Positions 52,032 through 63,038 of a stretch of 64,000 nt of DNA are shown piece after piece (the stretch's first letter is position 1; each line of letters starts with the position of its first letter). The stretch covers positions 1,426,001 through 1,490,000 of the forward strand of contig JACZZP010000014.1 in assembly GCA_015183035.1 (NCBI GenBank), read 5' to 3'. The notes beneath the pieces are model-generated. The model was given only the letters and a program-made list of their open reading frames with translations, did not search any database and was not told where the DNA came from. The stretch is from Meloidogyne chitwoodi. Lineage: Eukaryota > Nematoda > Chromadorea > Rhabditida > Meloidogynidae. The position numbers and the translations under genes are program-made.

Positions 52032-55000
52032 ATGCAACATAAGAATAGATTCAGCTACAATCAGGCAGTTAATTATTCATCTGTTGACGCTTCAGGGGTA
52101 AAACAAAATTTAACTCAAGTAAGTTCTCAAATGATCAACAATTAATTTTTTTAGAATTCACATAACTTAATCGACAACTATAATGGACAGTACATTGTGA
52201 TTGGTGAAAATGTACATCAATCTCCAGTGAATGAAAATCCTAGCGATGTTCTTTATAAAAATTCGTCAGGCAGAGGCACTTTTCCTTATAGCGATCTTGA
52301 GCGTATGCCACCTAGAAGACATAACATTACATGGCTATTATCAGGAGAGGAACTTCATTTAGGTTTTATTTAGCTTTTATTTTTATATTCTCTATTTAAG
52401 AATTGTGTGCTATTTATCATAATCAACAGAACAAGCGTGAAGAACTCCTCATGGGCTATCTATACGTGACAAACTATCGTCTGAGGTTTGAAGAGTGGAT
52501 GCCTGATTTGATGTCTGTAGAGGTCTTTTTTTGCAATATTTTTTAATCATTTTGGATTCCTAGCCGATCGTATTCGATGTTATTCTTGGTTGTATATCAA
52601 AAATAGAAAAAATTGGATTTTATAATGTTCGAGGATACTCAAAGTCTTCTATGAAGATACAACCTTATGGTATTTATATTAATTGCAAGGTAATTTTTGA
52701 AACTATTAAATGATATTTTAATATTTTTCTTTTAGGATGTCCGTAAAGTTAAATTTTTCCTCAAAAGAGAATTGCGTAATCGTCGATCGTTGTTTGATTG
52801 CTTGAAATTATATTCGTTTCCTAACACTAATCGCTTGGTTTTCTAATTTTAAATTCTAATTCATATTTTAAGCCTTTCTTTGCCAATGTATATAAAGAAA
52901 AATTCCAATGTAATGGTTGGCAATTGTTTGATACAAATAAAGAACTTATTAGGCAGGTTTGTTTATTTTTTAATAATTTATAAATTATTTTTACGTCCTC
53001 AGAAAAAAGAAAATGATTCTTGGCGCCTTACTCTTATAAACAAAAATTATGAGTTTGCTGGAACATATCCTTCACTACTTTTTGTACCAAGTGTCTTGTT
53101 TAAAGATAAGTCACCCGATGATTTTCTTCGTTCTGTTTCAAAATTTAGAAGCAAAAAGCGAATTCCTGTAAGTTTTTTTTATAACATTGACAGTTTTTTT
53201 TATTATTTTTAGGTTCTTTCATGGATTGATTATACCACATCTGCTGCGCTTGTTCGTTCGTCACAGCCACTTGTTGGGGCTTTGTCGCGTAAATCAGCCA
53301 GTGATGAAGAGTTGGTGGGGTTGGGGTTGTTGGTTGGGTAATAATTTTTGAATGAAATGGGGATTTTGGCGTAACAAAAAATTCTGTTTAATTGAATTAA
53401 ATTACTTAATTTGGCTAAATTTAATTTTTATTAAACATTGTTAGTTATTTGGATATGATTGTCTCTTCTAATCCTAACTCTAAATATCTCCTTATTTTGG
53501 ATGCAAGACCAAGCATTAATGCAAAAGCTAACAGAGCAAATGGTGGAGGATATGAAAATTATTCAAGTTGTCAACTAAAATTTATGGATATTCAAAATAT
53601 TCATGTTGTTCGTGAAAGTTTAAAAAAGCTAAAAGATGCTTGTTTTCCCAGAATTCGACAGAAACGTTTCCAGCAAACGTTAGAGGAGGTAAAAATTTTA
53701 TTCATGTTTTTATAAATTAATTTTTAGACAAAATGGCTTTCCCATTTGCAAACTATACTTGATGCAGCTGCTTTGGCAGCTAGAGAAATTTCTATAAATA
53801 AAAATTCAGTTCTCGTGCATTGCAGGTATATTTATTCTATAATAATTTGATAATTTTAGTCATTCAGCGATGGCTGGGATCGTACTGCTCAGGTTTTGAT
53901 TAAAATTTATTTTCTTTAAAATTAAAGCATCTTAGATAACTTCACTTACAATGCTTCAACTTGACTCTTTTTATCGCACCATTGAAGGGTTTGCTGTGCT
54001 TATTGAAAAAGAATGGTGTAGTTTTGGGCACAAATTTGCACATGTTTGTTTTTATTTATTGAAATGATTTTCAATTTATATTTTTAGCGTATTGGACATG
54101 GTCAAGAAAAACCTGATGATAAAGAACGTTCTCCAATTTTTGTTCAATTTATTGACTGTGTTTGGCAACTTTACAATCAATTTACTTCAGCATTTGAATT
54201 CAATGTGCGCTTTTTAAAGACAATTCTGGATGAACTTTATTCTTGCCGTTTTGGAACTTTTTTATACAATTGTGAACGTGAACGTACTGAATTGGTAATT
54301 TTTCTAAATAATTTTAATCAGGTTCTTCATTTTAGCAAGTCAAGCTAAATACTATTTCATTGTGGTCTTATATCTTAGAGAATAGGTCTTCATTTGTAAA
54401 TGACAAATATGATTCAAGGGTACGACATTTTATTTTTAATTTGTTTGAAACTATTTTTTTTTAACTTTAAGTCATCACTCAACGATTTTATTAGTCAAAA
54501 AACAAGAGTTTACCCTCGATTTTGGACTGATTATTATTGTCGTTATAGCCAGCTAATTCCTAGGGAGGACGAGGTAATTTTTACTAAAAAAACATTTTTA
54601 TGTTATCACAAATTTAGGATCTTTATTCATTATATGATCAGGATGGTTCAACTGATGCAATGACAATTTTGAATGGAGAAATTACTCGTTTTAAAGTTAT
54701 TGATTCAGGTTCAAGTGAAAGTGATGGTTTGTGGCTTTTTTTGAAACAGACAAATTTTTAATTTTAGGACATCATGGGTTAGATGATCATAATGATAGTA
54801 TGGATCTTCCACGATTTCGTCTTTCACCAGCAATTTCGCCTACTTATAGTCAACAGATGGAGAGTTCCGTTTCATACATGCCACAAGAAAGTTTTGTTCA
54901 AACAAATAAATGGATGAATAAACCATCCCGAATATTTCAACAACAACATGTTGGTTATCTTTCTGTATTTTCTTTAAAGTAAAATATAGGGTACATATTC

Positions 55001-55097
55001 CTTTGTTGGGCAGCTTAAAGAACACCTGCCTGCTAAATATTGCAATCTTCCATCTTCGTCAGCCCTGTCAGAGTGTAGAAATGAAACAAAGTTTTAA
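52032..55097 (+). CDS. mtm-1: Myotubularin phosphoinositide 3-phosphatase (MTM1/MTMR1/MTMR2 class)
   Basis: Dephosphorylates PI3P and PI(3,5)P2 on endosomes. Start ATG 52032 ([17 protein letters not shown]). A GRAM domain follows ([20 protein letters not shown], then RLRFEEWM and [19 protein letters not shown]). The phosphatase domain has [60 protein letters not shown] and [20 protein letters not shown]. The active site is [14 protein letters not shown] (CX5R), assembled across an intron 53826-53867. Then [54 protein letters not shown] and [16 protein letters not shown]. It ends ECRNETKF at TAA 55095-55097. Catalytic residues are complete, so it should be active, and it is closest to the MTM1/MTMR2 group. 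About fifteen exons. Confidence 0.93.
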
Positions 55098-55616
55098 AAT
55101 ATATTTTTCTAATAATTTTTTTAGATTGTGAAATTTTAAACATTGTGAATATTTTTAAATGACCTTAATAATAATATTTTTATCTAAATTTTTAATTTTA
55201 AGAATTTTAATATTTATATAGAATCTGCATATTTTTCTCTTTTCTAAAATAAACATATAATTTATGGAAAACAGTATATATAATACCTTAAGAAATAAAA
55301 GCAATTTCGTTTTAAATTTTTTTAAATTTTTCTTATTTAAAAACTTGGTAGTATATACTGTTTATTAATTCATGTGAATGTTCCTTCAATAATTGTTTTC
55401 TTTTTTAATTACTTTTACCTTACTTTTTCAATACTTCATTGAGAAATCTCATTTTTAGACTGAACGAATTGTTTTTTCTTCTGTAATTTGTTCTTTGTTT
55501 ATGGTTAAAATATTTTTATATTTAAATATTTATTTTTCTTTAAGAATTGATTAATTTCTTCAAATTTACTTTTTTATGGATGGCGATTATAAAAATAAAA
55601 TTTTAGTTCGTCTTGG
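55098..55616. other. Intergenic AT-rich region
   Basis: About 520 bp between myotubularin and SLC25A46 on the same strand. A TTTTAG acceptor-like site at 55601-55606 lies 10 bp before the chosen SLC25A46 start and looks like a leader acceptor. Nothing else was seen. Confidence 0.5.
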
Positions 55617-57648
55617 ATGTCGTCTTTCTTTACAGGAATTGGAGGAGTAGGACACAGTAAACCTCATAAAGGAGATGCTTTTGCTACAGTTGGGCTTGGC
55701 TTTGCAAAGTATTTTTAAAATATTATTTATAAAATTTTTTTGAATTTAAAGTTTCGTTAATGGTGTTATAATTCGGCATCCTTTTGCTGTTCTTCGGCGG
55801 CAGTGTCAAATACATGACCACGCCTACAGAAAGCACTTCTTTCCAACTACATTAGTGCCTGTCATTTTTAAACTTACTGCTAAAGATGTATTGGTTAAAT
55901 AAATTTAAACATTAATTTTTTGTTTTTAAGGGCTTCCTCTCATTGTGGAAAGGAGTTGTGGGTAATGGAGTTCTTTGGGCTTTTTCAAGCGTTTCAGAAC
56001 TAGTAAGCTTTATGTATTTTCTTTTTAAAGTTGATGCATTTTTAGGTTATTGCTGAATTATTAGGTTTGCCAAAATCATTTGTGCCTGATGGAAGTTCCC
56101 AACGTTTTTGGCGGCATGTATGGCTCAAAACGTTATTTTTATTTTTTAATTGTAATAAAATAATTCTTTTATAGATTCAATTATATTTTCTGCACTCCTG
56201 TAATTGTTACTGCCTTCTTAGAAACTGTACGCACTGGTACTGGTTTAGCCGATGATCTTCAAATTGCTGAAATTATTACAAAAGGATATGAGGTTAATAA
56301 AAAATTCAATTATTTTTGTTTTAAAAACTTTTAAATTTTTTAGAGACTCAGACAAGATTTCTTTGGAACTACTGCATTAGCTGATGGAGTTCGCAGAAGG
56401 CATTCTTTGCTTTGGCTAGCAGTTCCCACTTCTTTTCATCAAACTGTTCATTTTCTTGTTTGTCAATATGTTTATACTACTTCTTATACATGGACTCGAA
56501 ATTTTGTTGTATGTTTTTTATTCTTAAGAATTTACTTTATTTTTCCTTTAGTCCCGTAAACTTCCATCGGAGCGGAGACGTTATCATACAATAATGCCAG
56601 AACTTTTTTCTTCAATGACTAGCGTATTTATTGCTGACATTGTTTGTTATCCACTAGAAACTGTTCTTCATCGGCTTTACATACAAGGTTTTTCGTTTTT
56701 ATTCTTTATGAATTTCTTTAAAGGTACAAGAACATTAGTAGACAATTTGGACAGTGGTGCAGAAGCTTTAGTGCCAGCTGGACGATACTCAGGAGTTTTT
56801 GATTGTTTTTCTTCAGTAATAAAAAAGGAAGGGATTTTAACGCTTTTCAGGTTTAATTAAAATTATTTTTATTTTAAATAAAATTAATTATTTTAGTGGA
56901 ATTGGTGCTATCTTTTTGCAGTATATGCTTCAACATTGCGTAGCTGGGATTACTTATTGGTTGCTTGATAGAGGTTGTTATTTGTTTTTTTATAAATATT
57001 TTAAACGCTATTTCTTAATCATTGAAAATAAATATCATTAATTTTTCTTCTAATTTTTGATTATTTTATTTAATTAGTTTAAAAATCTTCAAAATCCTTA
57101 CCTCACTAATTTATTTAATTAATTTTTCTTCTAATTTTTGATTATTTTATTAAACTAGTTTAAAAATCTTCAAATTCCTTACCTTCCTAATTTATTTAAT
57201 TAATTTTTCTTCTAATTTTTGTTTTTTCTAAATTTTTTAAATTTTTAAAAATTATTTTAAACATCTTGATTATCTCTACCAAATTGATTTATATTAATTA
57301 TTTTTCTTCTTTCTTTTATTTTTTCTAAATTTTTAAAAATTATTTTCAGGTAGTAGAGGATATACATCTGGTTATTTGCAAACAAAAGCGGGTTCTTCTG
57401 AATTTGCCGACTTAACTAATGCTGAGACTTCATACGACTCTCTCGCAAGGAATCACACCAAAAATCCTAGTACTCAATTTGCAGCCTCTTCTCAAAGCAT
57501 TTCAGAAGTATTTTATTATAATTAATAATTTTTAAGCATTAATTTTTATTAGTCGTCTACTTTGTTTCCGCCATTTGCACAAGTTCAAAAACAAAATAAT
57601 TTCAACGATGACCCTTTTCTTTCTGCTTTGCAGCGTCGTAAAATTTAG
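55617..57648 (+). CDS. slc-25A46: SLC25A46-like mitochondrial outer-membrane carrier homologue
   Basis: Outer-membrane member of the mitochondrial carrier family, acting in mitochondrial dynamics and lipid handling (Ugo1-like) rather than in a known transport reaction. Start ATG 55617 (MSSFFTGIGGVGHSKPHKGD), right after a splice-acceptor-like TTTTAG. Then NGVIIRHPFAVLRRQCQIHD (first carrier-like repeat), DGFLSLWKGVVGNGVLWAFS, TPVIVTAFLETVRTG, HSLLWLAVPTSFHQTVHFLV, and the diagnostic IADIVCYPLETVLHRLYIQG followed by TRTLVDN, matching human SLC25A46 closely. After that YSGVFDCFSSVIKKEGILTL, SGIGAIFLQYMLQHCVAGIT, and a polar tail ending LSALQRRKI at TAG 57646-57648. About eleven exons. The tail after TYWLLDRG is longer than in vertebrates. 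Its penultimate introns carry a repeat shared with the NHR gene. Confidence 0.88.
57040..57350. repeat. Intronic repeat shared with NHR introns (tandem units)
   Basis: The unit TTAATTTTTCTTCTAATTTT, then TTGATTATTTTATT and AGTTTAAAAATCTTCAAA with TCCTTACC, occurs two to three times in tandem inside an SLC25A46 intron. Near-identical copies are at 60655-60770 and 61150-61390. Confidence 0.8.
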
Positions 57649-57815
57649 TTTATTTATTTTTGTTTTATATATGCTTATATCCAGATTACAAGATTTTTCT
57701 TCCATTTTTTGAGGATATTTTAAATCATTTTTATCAATCTTTAGGAAAGGGCTTTTACAAACTTCATTATAAGTACCGAATCTATTATAAAATATGTAAA
57801 ATTATCCACATATTA

Positions 57816-58381
57816 CTAAATTTTTTTTTTTTCATTTTTTTGATTCCTCTTCTTCGGTCTTAAAAATAATTGGAACTTCTTAACTGATTTTTTCGTTGCA
57901 TCATTTCCAAGTTCCTTCAATTCTTTCCACTGTTTGTTTGCTGGTGTTTTTTCGTCTTGAGTTGCGTAGAGGTAAATAAGCTAAAGTCAAATTAAAAAAT
58001 TTTAAGTAAATATTAATTAAAAATAATAATACATGGCTGATCTTTCAGTTTCTGCTTTGGTGACTTAGTCATAGTCACCTTCACTTCCACATTACCTCGG
58101 TCAAGTATAATTCCCGAATGTGGTTCGACGTTTAAATATTCATCACTTAAATAAAAGTTTCTAAATCTAATATAAAATTAAGAAAACATACATTCCTTCT
58201 GTGAACTTGAGTTTGTATATTTGGGCATATTGACCAGTTTTAATGGTAAAATTTGTTTGGCAACAGAAAATTTTAAATTTGTAGGATCGGTACCAAATCA
58301 ATAAATAACGTAAATTAATTAAAAAATAAAAAGATAAGCCCAAGAAATTCACTTGTTTTCATAATACTTCACACGGGCCAT
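57816..58381 (-). CDS. MSP-domain protein, possibly broken near its start
   Basis: Major-sperm-protein fold, a nematode sperm-motility and signalling family. ATG 58381 opens MARVKYYENK. The core reads NFTIKTGQYAQIYKLKFTEG, then after an intron DEYLNVEPHSGIILDRGNVE and VKVTMTKSPKQKLKDQP, aligning with the MSP segment around Y-V-x-P-x-S-G-x-I-x-P-G-x-x-V-x-V-x-V. The last exon is LIYLYATQDEKTPANKQWKE followed by LKELGNDATKKSVKKFQLFL, ending NEKKKI at TAG 57818-57816. The join between the first exon and the core has a donor (AACAA/GTGAAT), but the minus strand shows no AG acceptor before the core, so this copy may be damaged or may start elsewhere. MSP-domain identity is probable; function is unproven. 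Confidence 0.5.
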
Positions 58382-58483
58382 ATTTGATAAATAAAATTAA
58401 CGAAACAAACTTATTAAATATTTATTATGCACAAAAACAATGTGTTAATTTATCCTTTGTTTCGTTAATTTTATTTATCAAAT

Positions 58484-58776
58484 ATGGCCCGTGTGAAGTA
58501 TTATGAAAACAAGTGAATTTCTTGGGCTTATCTTTTTATTTTTTAATTAATTTACGTATGTATTATTATTTTTAATTAATATTTACTTAAAATTTTTTAA
58601 TTTGACTTTAGCTTATTTACCTCTACGCAACTCAAGACGAAAAAACACCAGCAAACAAACAGTGGAAAGAATTGAAGGAACTTGGAAATGATGCAACGAA
58701 AAAATCAGTTAAGAAGTCCCAATTATTTTTAAGACCGAAGAAGAGGAATCAAAAAAATGAAAAAAAAAAAATTTAG
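58484..58776 (+). pseudogene. Truncated inverted copy of the MSP-domain gene
   Basis: The right arm repeats the first exon (MARVKYYENK at 58484) and the last exon (LIYLYATQDEKTPANKQWKE, to TAG 58774-58776) of its minus-strand twin but lacks the middle exons that encode the MSP core. Splicing exon 1 to the last exon would give a short protein without the MSP fold. It is therefore a pseudogene or a non-coding antisense partner. Confidence 0.75.
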
Positions 58777-58905
58777 TAATATGTGGATAATTTTACATAT
58801 TTTATAATAGATTCGGTACTTATAATGAAGTTTGTAAAAGCCCTTTCCTAAAGATTGATAAAAATGATTTAAAATATCTTAAAAAAATGGAGAAAAATTA
58901 TATTT

Positions 58906-59528
58906 TTAATGAATTTAAATTGATAAAATTATCACCGGAAATGTTTATTTTGAAGGAAATAATAAAAAATAATTAATTAGTCATCTTTTATTATTAAAAT
59001 AAGTTTAATTTATTTTTGGAATATTTTTTTAATGATTAAACACATTAATTTGTTTTATTTTATAAATGACCAATCCAAAAGATCAACACAAATAAGCTGT
59101 GAAGGTTTTTTATGCTGATATCGGTTTCTTTTCATCTTTACCAAAATTTTAATAAAAATTCAGTTAAAAAAATTTAAAAAATTCAATACTGATTTATGGT
59201 CATAAATATATTCTTTTCTGTTGTTTTATTCAATAAAATAAAACCAAAAATGTTTAGATAAAAACTTTCATGTGATTAAACTATAATCTATACTTACTAT
59301 TTTCTCATTCACATTAAATTTATATATTTTATTTTTCTCTTTAATATCATACACGAATAAAACATCAATAATTTTGATTTTTGCGCATGTCTTATATTAA
59401 ATATTTCTTTTTTATTAAAAAAATCATAAAAAAAAAGATAAAAACTTTTTTGTCAATTTTTAAATAATTTAATTTAGTCCTTAATTAAAAATAATATTTG
59501 AAATTTATTTTTATTCCAACTCAAAAAC
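58906..59528. other. Intergenic AT-rich region upstream of NHR
   Basis: About 620 bp, AT-rich, between the MSP inverted duplication and the receptor start. It contains the presumptive NHR promoter; no motif stands out. Confidence 0.5.
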
Positions 59529-62479
59529 ATGGCTTCAGGCTCAGCTCCTTGTAGTGAACAGCGTTCTTCGACCGGGAAAGCGGAAAAAAGTGCTGTAGGC
59601 AGGGGCAGACGTGGAACTGTCATGAATCCTTTGGGAACAAGGCATTGTGAAGTTGTTAGTCTTTTTTACTTTTATTCTTTTGTTTTTTGATCTTTAGGCG
59701 AAATATTTAGGGGAATTGTTATGTTTTATCAATAATTTATCATAATATCAAATTGATAAAATGTCCAATTGAACAAAATACATTTTGTCATAATGTATTT
59801 GAATAGGCGAGAAAATTTTAGAAACACATTTTTAGAAATTCTTAGTTTTTTACTTTTAATTCTCTTCGAAATTTTCAGTGTGTTGTCTGTGGTGACGCAG
59901 CTTGTAATCACCAGTAAGAAATTTAATAATTAGATTTTTAATTTTTTTCTTAAAGCTATTATGGAGTTCCTTCTTGTCATGGATGTAAATGCTTCTTTTG
60001 GCGTTCTATCAAAAATAAAATGAAATATATTTGTCGCGCTGATGGCCATTGTGATATTAATCCTAATTTTCGAAATGCTTGTCGTTATTGCCGATTACAG
60101 AGATGTTTAAAGGCAGGAATGCAGCCAGAAGCTGTTAGGATGCCTAAAAATACTTTAGAAAGTGAAGATGATTTGGCAAAAATTGAAAAAGAGATTTGTA
60201 AAGAATCAACGGAATTTTCAGGTTAAATTAAATAAATAAATGTCTAAACTTTAAAAAATATTTAAGTAATATCTCCTGAATGTTGTCCTCTTTGTAATGG
60301 AAAATCAAAAGAAACTCTAAGTATCCAAAATGAAGATAAAAAAGAAATATCTGAATTACCAAATAAAATTAATAATTATATTGAAAGAACACAAAAACAG
60401 CTCATGGATATTAATGAAGTTAAATGTCAATTTCTTATTAAAAAATTAATAGAAATTGAAATGACTATAAACGAAGTTGTCGATTTTAGTGAAAATGAAG
60501 CACCAAAAAGAGAAATGCTTTTAGAGAGTATTTTTGAATATCCACAAATTCTTGATCGTTTTAGAACACAGGTTAGGACATTTATAAAATTTGTTAAAAA
60601 TAAAAAGAAGGAGATTTTCTGTCCTTTTTTATTAAAATCAAATTTTTAAAAATTATTTTTTCTTTTTTATAATTAGTTTAAAAATCTTCAAAATCCTTAC
60701 TTCACTAATTTATTTAATTAATATTTCTTCTTTCTTTTATTTTTTCTAAATTTTTTAAATTTAGATTAATTATTGTGTCCGATTACGACGTGCTACAGAA
60801 GAAGAAATGGAATTTTGCAAATATCGGACATTAACAAAAGTTGTCGATTATATCAATAACTTGTCTCAAATTAATTTAAATAATATTATGGAAACTTCTA
60901 ATTGTCATCAATTTTCATCTTTTGGGGAATATTTATCTGTTCAGGATAAGGTTGTTTTTTTAATTAAAATTTATAATTTAATTTTAAAAAAAAAAGATTG
61001 TATTACTCCGCTATGGTTTTGCCTCACTAGCTCTTTTTGATATTGCAGCTGGAACTATATCAGTCACAAAAGACACTCAAAATTTGCTTTGTTTACCTAC
61101 TGGTATTACTCTTTGTGCGGGAGAGACGGTTAGTTAGTTATTTTTGACATTATTTTATTTAATTAATATTTCTTCTAATTTTTGATTATTTTATTTAATT
61201 AGTTTAAAAATCTTCAAAATCCTTACCTCTCTAATTTATTTAATTTATTTTTCTTCTATCCTTTATTTTTTAAATTTTTAAAAATTATTTTAAAAATTAT
61301 TTTAACATCTTGGTTATCTTTACCAAATTGATTTATATTAATTATTTTTCTTCTAATTTTTTTAAATATATTTTTTTATTTTTTAGATTGTTCCAAACAC
61401 TTTTTTAACTCAACAAATTATAAACAAATGTATTGGTTCACTAGTTAAATTACTTGCAGATTTAAAATTGGATCAAGAAGAATTTATTTTAATGAAATTA
61501 ATAATTGTTTTAGGAATGGATTCTGCTAGTGGAGAAGATAATAATAATAATAATATTGAAGGAATAACAATTAATAATAATCAAAATAATTGTATTATTA
61601 ATAATTCTTCTCCTCAATTACTTTCAATAAATGGACGTACTTTTATTGAAAAACTTAGAGATTCAGCTCATTCAGCACTTTATAATCATTCACCACAAAA
61701 ATCTTCTTCTTCATCATCATCTTCTTTTAATTCTTCTGAGGCAGCAGCTCTTCGTTTTGCTAAACTTTTGCATATTTTACCTAAATTAACGGTTTGTAAT
61801 ATTTCTTATTTTTTAAAAATTGGATTGATATCTTCCTTTGGAAAAAAGGATAATCTTCGGGTTTTACCAATTCCCAATCCTTGAATAAGTAATCATTCCA
61901 TTGGTAGTAGGAAAGGTACATTAATTTTCAAAAATGTTAATTCTTCATCCTTTGTGCTTTACATTATTTTTTAAATTATTATTTTTTTTATTTCTTATGT
62001 CTTCTATAATTTATTCTAATATTTTATTTTTTTTTTCTTTTTATAAAAATATAAATATTTTTAAAAAATATTTCTCAAAAAATTAATTTATTTTTCAGTT
62101 AATTTCTCGTGATTTAATTGAAAATATTCGAATGGTACATACTTTTCCAAGTACACGTTCAAGGCCTACAGATCCATTATTTTTTGATTTATTTGGAGAT
62201 ATTTTTCAACCAAATAAACAACAAAATAATAATAATTTAGAAATAAATAATTCAATTATTTCTTCTTCTTCTGATTTAAATGAACAACAACAATTTAATG
62301 AATATCAAAATAATAATTATTATTTTAATAATAATTTGAGAAGAGAGGGTATAGAAAGTATTTATCATCAAAAACAAGAATTGAGTGATTATGAGCAGCA
62401 ACAAAAGTTCAAAAATGATCTCATTTCTAAAACAAAACGGGATGTTAATAATACATGGTGGACTAATAATGATATTTAG
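59529..62479 (+). CDS. nhr: Nuclear hormone receptor (nematode supplementary NHR type)
   Basis: Ligand-regulated transcription factor. Start ATG 59529 (MASGSAPCSEQRSSTGKAEK). DNA-binding domain from CVVCGDAACNHHYYGVPSCH followed by GCKCFFWRSIKNKMKYIC, then GHCDINPNFRNACRYCRLQR followed by CLKAGM: two C4 zinc fingers, all cysteines present. The P-box reads CHGCKCFFWR, with tryptophan where arginine is usual. A hinge with CCPLCNGKSKETL follows. The ligand-binding domain has DRFRTQINYCVRLRRATEEE, VQDKIVLLRYGFASLALFDI and AGTISVTKD (helix 3-5 and beta-turn region), then LADLKLDQEEFILMKLIIVL. Asn/Ser-rich insertions interrupt the domain near 61540-61730, then LHILPKLT and LISRDLIENIRMVHTF. An Asn/Gln-rich tail ends TWWTNNDI at TAG 62477-62479. 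No clear AF-2 helix. Introns carry the repeat shared with SLC25A46. Confidence 0.88.
60655..60770. repeat. Intronic repeat, NHR copy 1
   Basis: AATTAGTTTAAAAATCTTCA, then AAATCCTTACTTCACTAATT and TTCTTTCTTTTATTTTTTCT, nearly identical to the SLC25A46 intron unit at 57040-57350. It lies between ligand-binding-domain exons. Confidence 0.75.
61150..61390. repeat. Intronic repeat, NHR copy 2
   Basis: Starts TTATTTAATTAATATTTCTT, continues with AGTTTAAAAATCTTCAAAAT and includes ACATCTTGGTTATCTTTACC, which matches the 57250-57300 part of the SLC25A46 copy. It occupies most of the intron before the helix following GETIVPNT. Confidence 0.75.
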
Positions 62480-63038
62480 TAAATTTTAAAATTATTGCCA
62501 AAAAAAATTTCTTCACAATATTACTCAATGTTAGTTTAAATAATTTTTAATTTATTTTTAAATGTTTTTTTTTTTTTAATTTTTAGAAATTATTTAGAAT
62601 AAACAAAAATGGAATATTAGATAAAATGAAGAAAATAAAATAACATCCGGTTTGTGATTATTATTGTGATATTCTATAATTATTAAAAAAAGGATTTTTG
62701 ACTTAAAAATTGATATTTTGTATTAGAGAAAATTTTGGGAGATACAAAGTAAATTTATTTTCTTAACAGCACAAGAGAAATATGCTCAAATTTCTGGCAT
62801 AAAACAAAATTGTTTTTTTTTATTTAAAAATCCTTACTGAAAATATTGTTAAAATTTCACTTAAATTTATTAATTTAATTGTCTACTTAAACTTATAAAA
62901 GAATTTTTTATCTTTTTTTAAATAAATTTTACAAAGTTTAACAAAAAATTTAGAATTATCGGTTATTTATTACCTCAAAATATTTTTTCTATTCTTCTCC
63001 TTTTATTTACAAAAATAAAAATCCTCCCTTTATAATCA
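62480..63038. other. Intergenic AT-rich region between convergent genes
   Basis: About 560 bp between the NHR stop and the CHORD gene stop. It should contain both 3'UTRs; no other feature is visible. Confidence 0.5.

Larger units (their letters stand above)
57690..58905. repeat. Inverted duplication around an MSP-domain gene
   Basis: The left arm (57690-about 58400) and right arm (about 58455-58905) are near-identical reverse complements separated by about 55 bp. The right arm lacks the segment corresponding to about 58034-58308, so the arms differ by a 275-bp internal deletion. Few point differences are seen, suggesting a recent event. Confidence 0.9.
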
